64,000 nucleotides of DNA from Lentzea waywayandensis. GTDB lineage: Bacteria; Actinomycetota; Actinomycetes; Mycobacteriales; Pseudonocardiaceae. Shown here piece after piece: positions 51,529-61,597 of this stretch. The stretch's first letter is position 1, and each line of letters begins with the position of its first letter. The notes under the pieces are model-generated. The model was not told where the DNA came from. It did not search any database and saw only the letters and a program-made list of their open reading frames with translations. The stretch covers positions 1 through 64,000 of the forward strand of contig NZ_FOYL01000002.1 in NCBI RefSeq assembly GCF_900115955.1, in the 5' to 3' direction. Made by a program: the position numbers and the translations under genes.

Positions 51529-52266
51529 ATGAGCTTCTATCTGAAATCAGTGGTGCCCGCTTTGCTGGTGACGGCAGGCCTGGGGCTGTGGCCCACCGGT
51601 ACGGCGGCTGCGCAGCCACCTCCGACGTGCAACGGTTTGGCCGCCACTCAGGTCGGGACCAACGGCAACGATGTCCTGTTCGGCACGAATGGACCGGACG
51701 TGTTCGTCACGCTCGGCGGTGACGATGTCGTGTTCGGCATGAATGGCAACGACACGGCCTGCCTGGGCGCGGGTGCGGACGAGTTCTTCGGCGGCGCGGG
51801 CCACGACTGGGCTTCCGGTGAGATCGGCGCAGACAGCCTCAACGGGGAGGCCGGCAACGACACGCTCGTCGGAGGCGAGGGTCCGGACCGGCTGGACGGC
51901 GCGGCGGGCAACGACACTCTCAACGGTGGCGCGGCCGCTGACGTCATCGAGGCGGGTCCGGGTGACGACACCGTGAACGCGGGGGCCGGAGCGGACTCCG
52001 TGAGCGGGGGCGACGACGCCGACACCCTCAACGGACAGAACGGCGCCGACCGGTTGACGGGTGGCAACGGCAACGATCGTCTCAACGGTGGCGCTGGTGT
52101 CGACGACCTCGACGGCGGCCCCGGCAACGACATCGTCAACGGCGACGCCGGCAACGACACGCTGACCGACCCGGCGGGACTGGACGTCGGTGACGGTGGC
52201 GCGGGGCCTGCGGACCGCTGCGACTCGCGCTTCGAGTCGCTGTCCAATTGCGAGATCATCTTCTGA
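51529..52266 (+). CDS. secreted RTX-like calcium-repeat protein
   Basis: A 245-residue protein with a signal peptide (SVVPALLVTAGLGLWPTGTA, cleavage after AAA/AQ) and about ten tandem nonapeptides of the RTX type (GGAGHDWAS, GEAGNDTLV, GGPGNDIVN), then a short C-terminal segment with two cysteines (DRCDSRFESLSNCEIIF). The repeats would bind Ca2+ in a beta-roll outside the cell. No enzyme domain. Most RTX proteins are larger; the short ones in actinobacteria have unknown roles. Confidence 0.8.
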   Translation: MSFYLKSVVPALLVTAGLGLWPTGTAAAQPPPTCNGLAATQVGTNGNDVLFGTNGPDVFVTLGGDDVVFGMNGNDTACLGAGADEFFGGAGHDWASGEIGADSLNGEAGNDTLVGGEGPDRLDGAAGNDTLNGGAAADVIEAGPGDDTVNAGAGADSVSGGDDADTLNGQNGADRLTGGNGNDRLNGGAGVDDLDGGPGNDIVNGDAGNDTLTDPAGLDVGDGGAGPADRCDSRFESLSNCEIIF

Positions 52267-52758
52267 TCGCCCCAGCACCTGGCGCGACCGTGAGACCTGC
52301 CGACGCTCTCACGATCGCGCTGACCCGAACGGTGTCAGGCAGGTGCGGCACGCCCGAGAACCGTGGTGCTGCGCCGGGTGGACCGCACCCTGCGCTCGCG
52401 GCAGGATTCGCGGCCGTGCTGTTCACACTCGGTGCGTGGCGACTGCGCCGTGACGGCGTGAGGTTCAGCTTCCGACCACCGACGGTTCCCGCGCTGAGCG
52501 AGGCAGCCAGAGCCTCCCGAACAGCAGTCGCGAGCACGTCGGCTCGTGCCGCGCGAGCTCGGTCAGCGCGTGCCCGGTCTCACGCGACTGGTGCCGCCTA
52601 ATACGTGAGTACGGACAATGCGGTGTCGTTCGACTGCACAGCCATCCGCGACGGGATGTCACCACGCGGGCGCAGATGCCGCCGTAGCCGACATCCGGCC
52701 GCACGTTCACCTACCTGACAGTGTTCACAGGACTACTTGACGACGATCGGGCCGCCGT
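52267..52758. other. degenerate intergenic region with a WS/DGAT remnant
   Basis: About 490 bases without an intact gene. At 52540-52584 the minus strand reads RETGHALTELARHEP, near-identical to the AGHAVTELARHEP segment of the acyltransferase at 28426. The rest is eroded coding-like sequence. A lost second acyltransferase copy is the likely explanation. Confidence 0.5.
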
Positions 52759-53499
52759 TCAGACGACGGCTACTCCGACGAGTTGGCCGATGCCGAAGGT
52801 CACGAGCATGGCGAGTGCTCCACCGAGGACCAGGCGGGCGACGGCGGCGGTCTTGCGCGCGGTACCCAGGTGAGCACTCACCGCGCCGGTCGCGGCCAGC
52901 GCGAGCAGCACCACGACGAACGTGACGGCGACCCGCGCGCCCGGCGGCGGCAACAGAATGGCGACCAGCGGCAGCAGCGAGCCGATGATGAACGCGACGG
53001 CTGACGCACCGGCGGCGTGCAGAGGATTGGTGAGCGCGTGAGGGTCGATGCCCAGTTCCGCGTCAGCGTGTGCAGCGAAGGCGTCGTGCTCGGTCAGCTC
53101 TTCGGCGACCTGGCGGGCTGTCGCGCGCCGAAGACCTTTCGCCACGTACAGCGCGGTCAGTTCGTCGAGCTCTTCGTCGGGGTAGAGCGTCAGCTCGGCG
53201 CGCTCCCTTGCCAGAAGGGACCGTTCGGTGTCGCGCTGACTGCTCACCGACACGTACTCGCCCAGCGCCATCGAGACCGCACCCGCGACAACTCCCGCGA
53301 TGCCCGCGGTGAGGATCGGCCCGGTGGCCGCTGTGGCACCGGCAACGCCCACCACCAGGCCCGCGGTGGACACGATGCCGTCGTTGGCGCCGAGCACACC
53401 GGCACGCAGCCAGTTCATCCGTCCGGACAGCCCACCATGGTGCGCCTCGCCCACGTGCTCGTCGCTGTTACCCGTCGATGTCCCGTCCGATGCGTTCAT
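52759..53499 (-). CDS. VIT1/CCC1-family metal transporter
   Basis: A 246-residue protein: N-terminal GLSGRMNWLRAGVLGANDGI, then SMALGEYVSVSSQRDTERSL, a cytoplasmic helical metal-binding stretch (EELDELTALYVAKGL), and three more helices to the end. Five helices match the VIT family, which move Fe2+/Mn2+. May manage iron in stress. Start at 53499. Confidence 0.85.
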   Translation of the reverse strand: MNASDGTSTGNSDEHVGEAHHGGLSGRMNWLRAGVLGANDGIVSTAGLVVGVAGATAATGPILTAGIAGVVAGAVSMALGEYVSVSSQRDTERSLLARERAELTLYPDEELDELTALYVAKGLRRATARQVAEELTEHDAFAAHADAELGIDPHALTNPLHAAGASAVAFIIGSLLPLVAILLPPPGARVAVTFVVVLLALAATGAVSAHLGTARKTAAVARLVLGGALAMLVTFGIGQLVGVAVV

Positions 53500-53578
53500 C
53501 CAAGCCTCGACTCGTTGGGCGTCACACAGCTGCGGGGTGCTCGGTGAAACCGCCGTCCTGCGGCACCGAGCGCTCCGG

Positions 53579-54046
53579 TCAGGTGAAGATGATCTGGCCT
53601 CCCGCGGCGAGCTCGTAGAACTCTCCGACTGTGATGATGTCCTGGACCTGGTCGATGAAGTCCTCTTTGGACAGGCCGAACAGGTCGACGGAGGCCTGGC
53701 ACGCGTACAGGCCCGCTCCGGTGTCCGCGATCATCTCGACGAACTCGGGGATCGGCGGGATGTCCAGCTCGTCCATCTTGTGCGACAGGTAGCGCGTCAT
53801 CACCGTGGACACACCGGGCAGACCGCCTGCCCAGGTCGCCAGGTGCAGGCCGGGATTGCCGACGGTGGCGAGCTTGATGTGCTCGTGCCGTGCCTTGTGC
53901 ACGGCGTCGAGCCCGAAGAAGGTGAAGAACAGGTTGGCGTCGATGCCTTCCGCGCGTGCGCCGTTGGCCATGATCAGCGCGGGATAGATCCCCTCCAGGG
54001 AACCCTTGGAGACGATGATGGAGATCTTCTCGATCTTGTCCGACAT
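53579..54046 (-). CDS. DsrE/DsrF-family sulfur-relay protein
   Basis: A 155-residue protein of the DsrE/DsrF/TusD fold: KISIIVSKGSLEGIYPALIM, then ANLFFTFFGLDAVHKARH, and a C-terminal AGLYACQASVDLFGLSKEDF with the persulfide-carrying cysteine. It is the last gene of SQR-TusE-DsrE. Likely accepts persulfide sulfur released by sulfide oxidation. 20 bases separate it from the TusE gene. Confidence 0.85.
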   Translation of the reverse strand: MSDKIEKISIIVSKGSLEGIYPALIMANGARAEGIDANLFFTFFGLDAVHKARHEHIKLATVGNPGLHLATWAGGLPGVSTVMTRYLSHKMDELDIPPIPEFVEMIADTGAGLYACQASVDLFGLSKEDFIDQVQDIITVGEFYELAAGGQIIFT

Positions 54047-54066
54047 CGGGAGTGGTCCTTTCCTGG

Positions 54067-54384
54067 TCAGATGCAGCCGCGCGGCTTCGGGATGCCGGCG
54101 ATGCGGGCGGCGAGTTTGGCCGGCCCCTTGGGGAAGAGCTGGTAGAGCTCTTTCACGCTGACGCCGGAGGTCTTGCCCAAGGCGCGGACGGTGGGACCGG
54201 TGCCCTTCTCGGCGAACTCCTTGCGCATGAACCTGATGATCACCCAATGGCGTTCGGTGAGCTCACCGACACCGGATTCGCGGGCGATCTCGGCGGCCAT
54301 GTCGTCGTGCCACTGTCCCGGGTCGGTGAAGAAGCCTTCTTCGTTGACCGGCACCTCGGTTCCGGCGTAGACCTTTGTGGACAT
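54067..54384 (-). CDS. TusE/DsrC-family sulfur carrier
   Basis: A 105-residue protein with the conserved DsrC/TusE pattern (NEEGFFTDPGQWHDDMAAEI, LTERHWVIIRFMRKEF) and a C-terminal IPKPRGCI whose penultimate Cys is the active residue. The second DsrC cysteine, ten residues before, is absent (Ala), so it is TusE-like: it can carry one persulfide but not form the DsrC disulfide. Probably passes sulfur between SQR and DsrE. Confidence 0.9.
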   Translation of the reverse strand: MSTKVYAGTEVPVNEEGFFTDPGQWHDDMAAEIARESGVGELTERHWVIIRFMRKEFAEKGTGPTVRALGKTSGVSVKELYQLFPKGPAKLAARIAGIPKPRGCI

Positions 54385-54397
54385 CCGTGTCGTCCTT

Positions 54398-55636
54398 TCA
54401 GCGGGTTTCGAACCGCTTGCCCGCGCGGGGCATCGCGGTGGAAACGCCGGGCAGGTCCCGGCCGGGCAGGAGGCTGTGCCAGTACAGCCAGGCGAACATC
54501 AGCTTGCCGAGGTGGTTGAGCCGCGACTCCGCCAGCAGCGGCAGTCCCACCGCCGACGGGTAGTGGCCGGGCAACGGCTCGGTGTCGTAGTTGAAGTCGA
54601 TCAGCAGGGCCTTGCCGAAGCCGCTCTCGATGAAGCAGTTGGTGTGACCGTCGAAACTCGCGTCGAGCTCCTCCCCCGCGAGGAACCGGGCCACGTTGCG
54701 GGTCAGCACCTCACCCTCGAAGTGGGTGACCGACCCCGCCTTCGAGGTGGGGATCGCCGCGGCGTCGCCGATGACGAAGATGTTGTCCCTGGCCTTGGAC
54801 TGCAAGGTGTGCTCGTCGGTGGGCACGAAGCCGAGCGCGTCACCGAGCCCCCAGGAACGCTCGATGCACTCGGCACCTCCGTGCGCCGGCACGACGACAG
54901 CCAGATCGAACTCGACCTCGCGGCCGTCGAAGGAGATCAGCTTCCCCGCCTCGCCGTCGACCTCGCCGGTGTTGAACTCGGTCACCAGCTCGATGCCCTT
55001 GTCCTGCAGCATCCCGGAGAGCGTGCGGGAGGCGACGGGCTTGGTGAACGCTCCGTCCAGCGGCGTGACGTAGGTCAGCCGGACCTGGTCGCGGATACCG
55101 CGCTCCTGGAAGTACCAGTCGGCCAGGAAGCAGAACTCCAACGGCGCGACCGGGCATTTGATCGGCATGTCCACGACGTTGACGACCAGCCGGCCGCCGT
55201 CGAACTCCTCCAGCGTCCGCGCCAGTGCCGTCGCGCCTTCCAGGTCGTAGAAGCTGAACGCCTTGGTCATCCAGCCCGGCCCGGTCAGACCGTCGGTCTC
55301 CTCGGGCACCAGCCGGGCACCAGTCGCGATGATCAGGACGTCGTAGTCGAGCACGCCACCATCGGCGAGGTGGACGCGGTCGGCCTCCGTGTCGACGCGG
55401 TCCACACCGCTGCCGAGGTAGGCGATTCCGTCGTGCAACTGGCGGTGCCGCGAGCGGACCAGGTCATCCGCCTGCGCGAGCCCGAACGGCACGAACAGCA
55501 GGCCCGGCTGATAGACGTGGTCATCGTCGCGGTCGACGACGGTGATCTCGTACTCCGCGTCCAGGGCGCGGCGCAGCCTGTTGGCGGCGAGGGTGCCGCC
55601 GGTGCCACCGCCGAGGATCACGATCCGCTTGGTCAT
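54398..55636 (-). CDS. sqr: sulfide:quinone oxidoreductase-type flavoprotein
   Basis: A 412-residue NAD(P)/FAD-disulfide-family protein: FAD loop VILGGGTGGTLAANRL, IIATGARLVPEE, a persulfide-chemistry Cys in DMPIKCPVAPLEFCF, and C-terminal VIGDAAAIPTSKAGSVTHFE. This layout fits type III-like SQR/FCSD relatives, which oxidise sulfide to persulfide and pass electrons to quinone. Start ATG 55636; start of the operon. A DosR-like box lies 36 bases upstream. Confidence 0.85.
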   Translation of the reverse strand: MTKRIVILGGGTGGTLAANRLRRALDAEYEITVVDRDDDHVYQPGLLFVPFGLAQADDLVRSRHRQLHDGIAYLGSGVDRVDTEADRVHLADGGVLDYDVLIIATGARLVPEETDGLTGPGWMTKAFSFYDLEGATALARTLEEFDGGRLVVNVVDMPIKCPVAPLEFCFLADWYFQERGIRDQVRLTYVTPLDGAFTKPVASRTLSGMLQDKGIELVTEFNTGEVDGEAGKLISFDGREVEFDLAVVVPAHGGAECIERSWGLGDALGFVPTDEHTLQSKARDNIFVIGDAAAIPTSKAGSVTHFEGEVLTRNVARFLAGEELDASFDGHTNCFIESGFGKALLIDFNYDTEPLPGHYPSAVGLPLLAESRLNHLGKLMFAWLYWHSLLPGRDLPGVSTAMPRAGKRFETR

Positions 55637-55672
55637 GCCCGCCAGTCTTCGGCTCGGCGCGACAGGCTCCCA

Positions 55673-55687
55673 GGGGCCTTCGTCCCC
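55673..55687 (+). promoter_or_regulatory. DosR-box-like site, divergent promoter
   Basis: GGGGCCTTCGTCCCC keeps TTCGTCCC exactly and is a good inverted repeat. It lies 36 bases from the SQR gene and 60 bases from the aminotransferase gene, matching the two spacings seen elsewhere. Confidence 0.6.
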
Positions 55688-55747
55688 GCACACACGTGCC
55701 CATCGACCGCGTCCACGGGCACGTACCGGATGCACGATGGTCTGGTG

Positions 55748-57717
<1,970 letters not shown>

Positions 57718-57720
57718 TCA

Positions 57721-57736
57721 GTACCCCCTAGGGTAC
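57721..57736. promoter_or_regulatory. CstR-type operator upstream of the repressor gene
   Basis: GTACCC-CCTA-GGGTAC, 13 bases before the cstR start (57708). Its GC-rich core and T/A ends match CsoR/CstR sites (ATACCCC-GGGGTAT type). Confidence 0.7.
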
Positions 57737-57779
57737 CTGAGCACCGGAACTACCCTGGCATGAGCAGCGTCGGACCCTG

Positions 57780-57795
57780 ATACCCCTAGGGGTAT
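57780..57795. promoter_or_regulatory. CstR-type operator, perfect palindrome
   Basis: ATACCCCTAGGGGTAT is a perfect 16-base palindrome, directly upstream of the thioredoxin remnant and 44 bases from the first operator. Together they make a divergent control region. Confidence 0.75.
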
Positions 57796-57812
57796 ATGAG
57801 GAGGGAACCTCA

Positions 57813-58068
57813 CGGCAGTCGTCAAGCTGACCAAGTCCAACTTCACCGAGATCGTGAAACAGCCAGGCACTGTCCCGGTCGACTTCTGGGCGTCGTGGCG
57901 CGGACCTTCGGCATCTCGTCGATTCCGACGCCGATGGTCGTCCGCGACGGTGTCGTCGTCTGCGCACAGCCCTGCGCACTCCCCGCGGCCGCGCTCGAGG
58001 AACTGATCACCTGGGCCGGCGAGCACGACATGGACCAGGCGCGCGCCGAGGCCCGGCCACACCTCTGA
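57813..58068 (+). pseudogene. thioredoxin with internal deletion of the active site
   Basis: The beginning reads AVVKLTKSNFTEIVKQPGTV then PVDFWASW, the thioredoxin start up to the tryptophan before CGPC. The next recognisable part, TFGISSIPTPMVVRDGVVV, follows at once in another frame and corresponds to ~40-45 residues later. The CGPC motif and neighbouring segment are gone. The remainder ends naturally at 58068. It still has a CstR operator upstream. Confidence 0.75.
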
Positions 58069-58157
58069 TCAGGAGCCATCACTGTGAAGTATGAGCTGAC
58101 CGCTTCGCAGCACCACCTGACTGACCGCGTTCGACCGGTGAAGCAAGGGTGGCGGCC

Positions 58158-59015
58158 CTACTCGGGGCCGCCACCTGCCGTCACCTTGCGGCGCCCGCGC
58201 CGGACGAGCCACCCGCCACCCGCGCCGGCCAGGAGCAGGACCGGGACGATCCAAGCCGCCACGGGCAGCTGCTGGGAGAGGACGAAGCCGCCCATCACGA
58301 GCACGAACCAGCCGAATCCCTTGCGCAGCACCGTCTCCGGAATCCGCCCGGCCAGCCTTCCACCGATCAGGCTGCCGATCACCGCCGCGGCGGTGACCAT
58401 CACCGCGAGCTTCCAGTCGATGTCGACGGTCGCCAGGTAACCCGCCAGTCCGGCGAAGGACTTCATGGCGATCACCACCAGCGAGGTGCCCACCGCGACC
58501 GTCATGGGCAGGCCTCCCAGCAACGCCAGCGCGGGCACGACGAGGAAGCCGCCACCGGCTCCGACCAGGCCGGTGACCGCACCGACCGCGACACCTTCCG
58601 CGATCACCAGCCCCACCGGCAGTTCTCCGTGCGGCTTCGCAGGGGCTCCGTCGCGGCGACCGCGGATCATCGCCACCGCGGTCGCGATCATCATCACCGC
58701 GAAACCCACCAGCAGCCACGTGCCGGGGATGAACTGCGCGAGCCGCCCACCGCCATATGCCCCGGCCATGCCGGCGGCGCCGAACACCAGCCCGGTGCGC
58801 CAACGCACTCGTCCAGCACGTGCGTGAGATACGGCGCCCACGACGCTGGTGACGCCCACGACGAACAACGACATCGCGATCGCTTGCTTGGGTTCCAGCC
58901 CGGCGAGGTAGACCAGGATCGGCACGGTCAGGATCGATCCGCCGCCACCGAGCACACCCAGTGCGAGTCCCACGAACACCGCGGCGAGCAGCGTGAGCAC
59001 CAGCATCCCGCTCAC
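58158..59015 (-). CDS. TauE/SafE-family sulfite/sulfur exporter
   Basis: A 285-residue protein with about eight helices and the TauE/SafE glycine motifs (LGVLGGGGSILTVPILVYLA; GLVGAGGGFLVVPALALLGG). The family exports sulfite or organosulfonate anions. It overlaps the rhodanese gene by 4 bases at its start, so it is the third gene of an MBL - rhodanese - exporter operon. A GTG/ATG choice of three codons is open. Confidence 0.85.
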   Translation of the reverse strand: MSGMLVLTLLAAVFVGLALGVLGGGGSILTVPILVYLAGLEPKQAIAMSLFVVGVTSVVGAVSHARAGRVRWRTGLVFGAAGMAGAYGGGRLAQFIPGTWLLVGFAVMMIATAVAMIRGRRDGAPAKPHGELPVGLVIAEGVAVGAVTGLVGAGGGFLVVPALALLGGLPMTVAVGTSLVVIAMKSFAGLAGYLATVDIDWKLAVMVTAAAVIGSLIGGRLAGRIPETVLRKGFGWFVLVMGGFVLSQQLPVAAWIVPVLLLAGAGGGWLVRRGRRKVTAGGGPE

Positions 59016-59587
59016 CCGCTCCGGTCACTCAGCGCCGCGACGACGGCCGCGAAGGTCGTGCGCGGGCCACGGTTGTAGGGCAACTTGGCCAGCAGCATGC
59101 CCATGACGCAGGTGTTGGTCAGCGATGCGACGACGAGTCCGGCGCCGACCAGGCCCGCGAGCCAGGTGACCGGCGGCACCAGCAGTCCGACGACGACCGC
59201 GGTGAACACGATCGTGCCGGCGACCAGACGGACCTGGCGTTCCAGGTCCCAGCGCGGTGCACCGTGCCGCACCTCCCCTCCGCCCGCCTGCCACGCGACG
59301 ATGCCGCCGTCGAGCAACCGGAGGTTGGGCAGTCCCGCGGCGGCCAGTGCCTGTTCGGCCTCCACCGCTCGCCGGCCGGACCGGCAGATCAGCACCACCT
59401 GCTCGTCCAGGTGCCGGCGCAGCTCCTCACGGTGTTCCCGCAACAGGTCCAGCGGCACGTTGTAGGAGCCGGGAATGTGCGCGGTCTCGAACTCGCCGGG
59501 CGTACGCACGTCGATCAGGCGCGGACCGAGACCGGCCCCCACCTGTTGCCGGAGCTGTGCGACGTCCACTTTCACCGGAGTGCTCAC
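59012..59587 (-). CDS. rhodanese with two membrane helices
   Basis: A 191-residue protein: rhodanese domain (~15-105) with active-site loop VLICRSGRRA, then a DUF2892-like pair of helices (LVAGTIVFTAVVVGLLVPPV; TWLAGLVGAGLVVASLTNTC). Starts at GTG 59587, overlapping the MBL-rhodanese stop. Likely transfers sulfane sulfur at the membrane, next to the exporter. Confidence 0.85.
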   Translation of the reverse strand: MSTPVKVDVAQLRQQVGAGLGPRLIDVRTPGEFETAHIPGSYNVPLDLLREHREELRRHLDEQVVLICRSGRRAVEAEQALAAAGLPNLRLLDGGIVAWQAGGGEVRHGAPRWDLERQVRLVAGTIVFTAVVVGLLVPPVTWLAGLVGAGLVVASLTNTCVMGMLLAKLPYNRGPRTTFAAVVAALSDRSG

Positions 59588-60981
59588 GCCTGGTCCCCCA
59601 CCACGGTGAGACCTGCGTCGCGCGCGGCACCGAACTCGTCGTCCACGTGCACGACCCGACGACCCGCCGCGGCCAGCACGCTCGCCGCGATGGAGGCTCG
59701 GTAGCCGGACTGGCAGTGCACCCACACGACGCCGTCAGGCAAGTCCGCCACTCGTTCCGGCAACTCGGGCAATGGGATGTGCACGACACCGTCGAGATGA
59801 CCCTGCCGCCACTCACCGATCAGTCGCACGTCCAGCACCACGTCCGCGGGCGGCAACCCGTGCGGCACTCGCCCAGCCCGTGCGGCGGCCAGATCCGCGA
59901 ACGTGGCCACGGCCAGCTCACCCAGGCGACTCTCCTCCTCGGCCCACTGCTCCGGTGCGCCCGTCGCGGCGGCCTCCGGACGGTCGATGCCGATCCGCGC
60001 CAGCTCGCGCTGCGCCTGCGCCACCTGCTCCGCGGACTCGCCGAGCAGCGTGATCGGCGCGCCCCACGGGGCCATCCAGCCCAGCCAGGTGGACATCGGC
60101 CCGTCCAGCCCGAAACTCAGCGTGCCGACCAGGTGCTGGTGGGCGAACGCCTTGCGCGAACGCAGGTCCACCACCCACTCCTGCGCATCGACGCGCCTGC
60201 GCAGCTCGGCCGGGTCAGCGATCCGCACCGGCGTCAAGTCGACCAGCTCGGCACCCTCCGCGTTGCGCACGCCCATGTGCGCGTAGTAGGCGGGGTAGAC
60301 GTCCAATCCGGCGAGCATCTGGGCGACGAAGTCGTCGGCCTCCAGTCGTAACGCGGAATTCGTCGCCTTCTCCCTGCCGATCGTCGACGACGGAGCATCC
60401 GCTTGAGCAGCTGAGCAGAAGCTGCCGAACCCGTGCGTCGGCCACACCTCCGCACCGTCCGGCAGCAGGTCAGCCAACCGGCGCACAGAGGAATGCTGGT
60501 GGTGCGCAAGGGTGTCCGCGTGCTGCTTGCCCAGCAGATCGGTGCGACCGGTCGTCCCGAACAGCAGCGACCCGCCGGTGAACACTCCCAGCGGTCCGTC
60601 CGAGCCGTGCAGCACGTACGACACGTGGTGGAACGTGTGGCCTGGCGTCGCCAGCACGGTCAACCGCATCCGGTCCGACAAGACGATCTCGCCTCCGTCG
60701 CTCACCGGCAGCCGCTCGAACGCGACATCATCGGCCGCCGCCACGGCGTACACGGCACCGGTCAGCCTGGCCAGCGCAAGACCACCGGACACGTAGTCGT
60801 TGTGCAGATGGGTCTCCACGACGTGCGTGATCTTCACGCCGCGCCTGCCTGCCAGCTCCACGACGCGGTCGACGTCCCGCTGCGGATCCACCACCACCGC
60901 CACCAGCCCGTCGTGCGCCAGGTAGCTGCGGTCACCCAGTGACGATGTCGACACGACCTCGACTTCCAACGACATGGTCAT
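59584..60981 (-). CDS. MBL-rhodanese persulfide dioxygenase-like fusion (CstB type)
   Basis: A 465-residue protein. Residues ~1-245 are an ETHE1-like MBL domain with THLHNDYVSG (H58, H60, D62) and VLATPGHTFHHVSYVLHG, TGGSLLFGTTGRTD. Residues ~265-340 are an inactive rhodanese with no cysteine (WVVDLRSRKAF), and ~370-465 an active rhodanese with C423 (VWVHCQSGYRAS). This MBL-rhodanese-rhodanese order is that of CstB, which oxidises persulfides to thiosulfate. First gene of the operon; two CstR-type operators upstream. Confidence 0.85.
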   Translation of the reverse strand: MTMSLEVEVVSTSSLGDRSYLAHDGLVAVVVDPQRDVDRVVELAGRRGVKITHVVETHLHNDYVSGGLALARLTGAVYAVAAADDVAFERLPVSDGGEIVLSDRMRLTVLATPGHTFHHVSYVLHGSDGPLGVFTGGSLLFGTTGRTDLLGKQHADTLAHHQHSSVRRLADLLPDGAEVWPTHGFGSFCSAAQADAPSSTIGREKATNSALRLEADDFVAQMLAGLDVYPAYYAHMGVRNAEGAELVDLTPVRIADPAELRRRVDAQEWVVDLRSRKAFAHQHLVGTLSFGLDGPMSTWLGWMAPWGAPITLLGESAEQVAQAQRELARIGIDRPEAAATGAPEQWAEEESRLGELAVATFADLAAARAGRVPHGLPPADVVLDVRLIGEWRQGHLDGVVHIPLPELPERVADLPDGVVWVHCQSGYRASIAASVLAAAGRRVVHVDDEFGAARDAGLTVVGDQA

Positions 60982-61033
60982 TCCCGTCTCTCACAGAACT
61001 TGTGGATCACCGGCGTCCAACACCGGTCCCATA

Positions 61034-61047
61034 TACCCCCGGGGGTA
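61034..61047. promoter_or_regulatory. CstR-type operator
   Basis: TACCCCCGGGGGTA, a perfect 14-base palindrome, 53 bases upstream of the MBL-rhodanese start. Confidence 0.75.
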
Positions 61048-61088
61048 CCTGCCTCTCACCGTACGCCCTCACCCCGCAGGGCCGCAAC

Positions 61089-61102
61089 TACCCCCGGGGG
61101 TA
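61089..61102. promoter_or_regulatory. CstR-type operator (second)
   Basis: TACCCCCGGGGGTA again, identical to the site 55 bases away. Two identical sites spaced 55 bases apart (about five helical turns) suggest cooperative binding. Confidence 0.7.
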
Positions 61103-61180
61103 TGCACCAGACCAGGTCGCTCGATCGAGAAAGCATTGGAACGCAATGCTTCTGTCGCGCCAGCACGGCGTCGGTGAGCA

Positions 61181-61209
61181 GCCCAGCACCTAGGTGACGG
61201 CTGCTGGGC
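61181..61209. repeat. inverted repeat near the transposase remnant
   Basis: GCCCAGCA (61181-61188) and TGCTGGGC (61202-61209), perfect 8-base arms. May be a terminator or part of an IS boundary; no target duplication seen. Confidence 0.35.
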
Positions 61210-61348
61210 CAGCACCGATCAACGGCTGACGCGACGCCCGCAGTGAGCAGGACATCGTTGCGCAACAAGGCTCGTGTACGCCGTCGCGCCTGCCACCAAC
61301 CTCGAACACCGTCCGGCCGTCGCGGCAGCGATCGCGGCTCCCGGCCTC

Positions 61349-61477
61349 GGCGTCTACCGCTGGGGCGTTGAGCAGACCGCACTGGTTCGCCGCCTGCGGA
61401 TCCGGTGGGAGATCCGCGAGGACATCCACGAAGCCTTCCTCAGCCTGGCCTGCGCCGTCATCTGCCGGCGCCGACTC
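61349..61477 (+). pseudogene. IS5-type transposase, C-terminal fragment
   Basis: The frame reads GVYRWGVEQTALVRRLRIRW then EIREDIHEAFLSLACAVICR, the conserved C-terminal catalytic Glu region (W-x-V-E-x-T, here WGVEQT) and tail. It has no start or stop of its own; the frame runs on without resemblance. It matches the sequence at 2-85 with substitutions only. Confidence 0.7.
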
Positions 61478-61547
61478 GGGGCGCGCCTGCGTCGGTCCGC
61501 GTCCACGCGCAGCACCTGCGTGACCTCGGAGCCGCGCCGAACAGAAG

Positions 61548-61581
61548 CCGGCCCCCGACAGCGGAAGCCGTCGGGGGCCGG
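61548..61581 (-). terminator. terminator of the protease gene
   Basis: CCGGCCCCCGAC (61548-61559) pairs perfectly with GTCGGGGGCCGG (61570-61581), 10-base loop, 17 bases after the protease stop. Confidence 0.75.
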
Positions 61582-61597
61582 TGGGAGGGTGTCGCCG

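Noticed and set aside
51529..52266. CRISPR-like or tandem DNA repeat
   Set aside because: The repetition is in the RTX protein code (nonapeptides), with diverged nucleotide sequence and no spacers.
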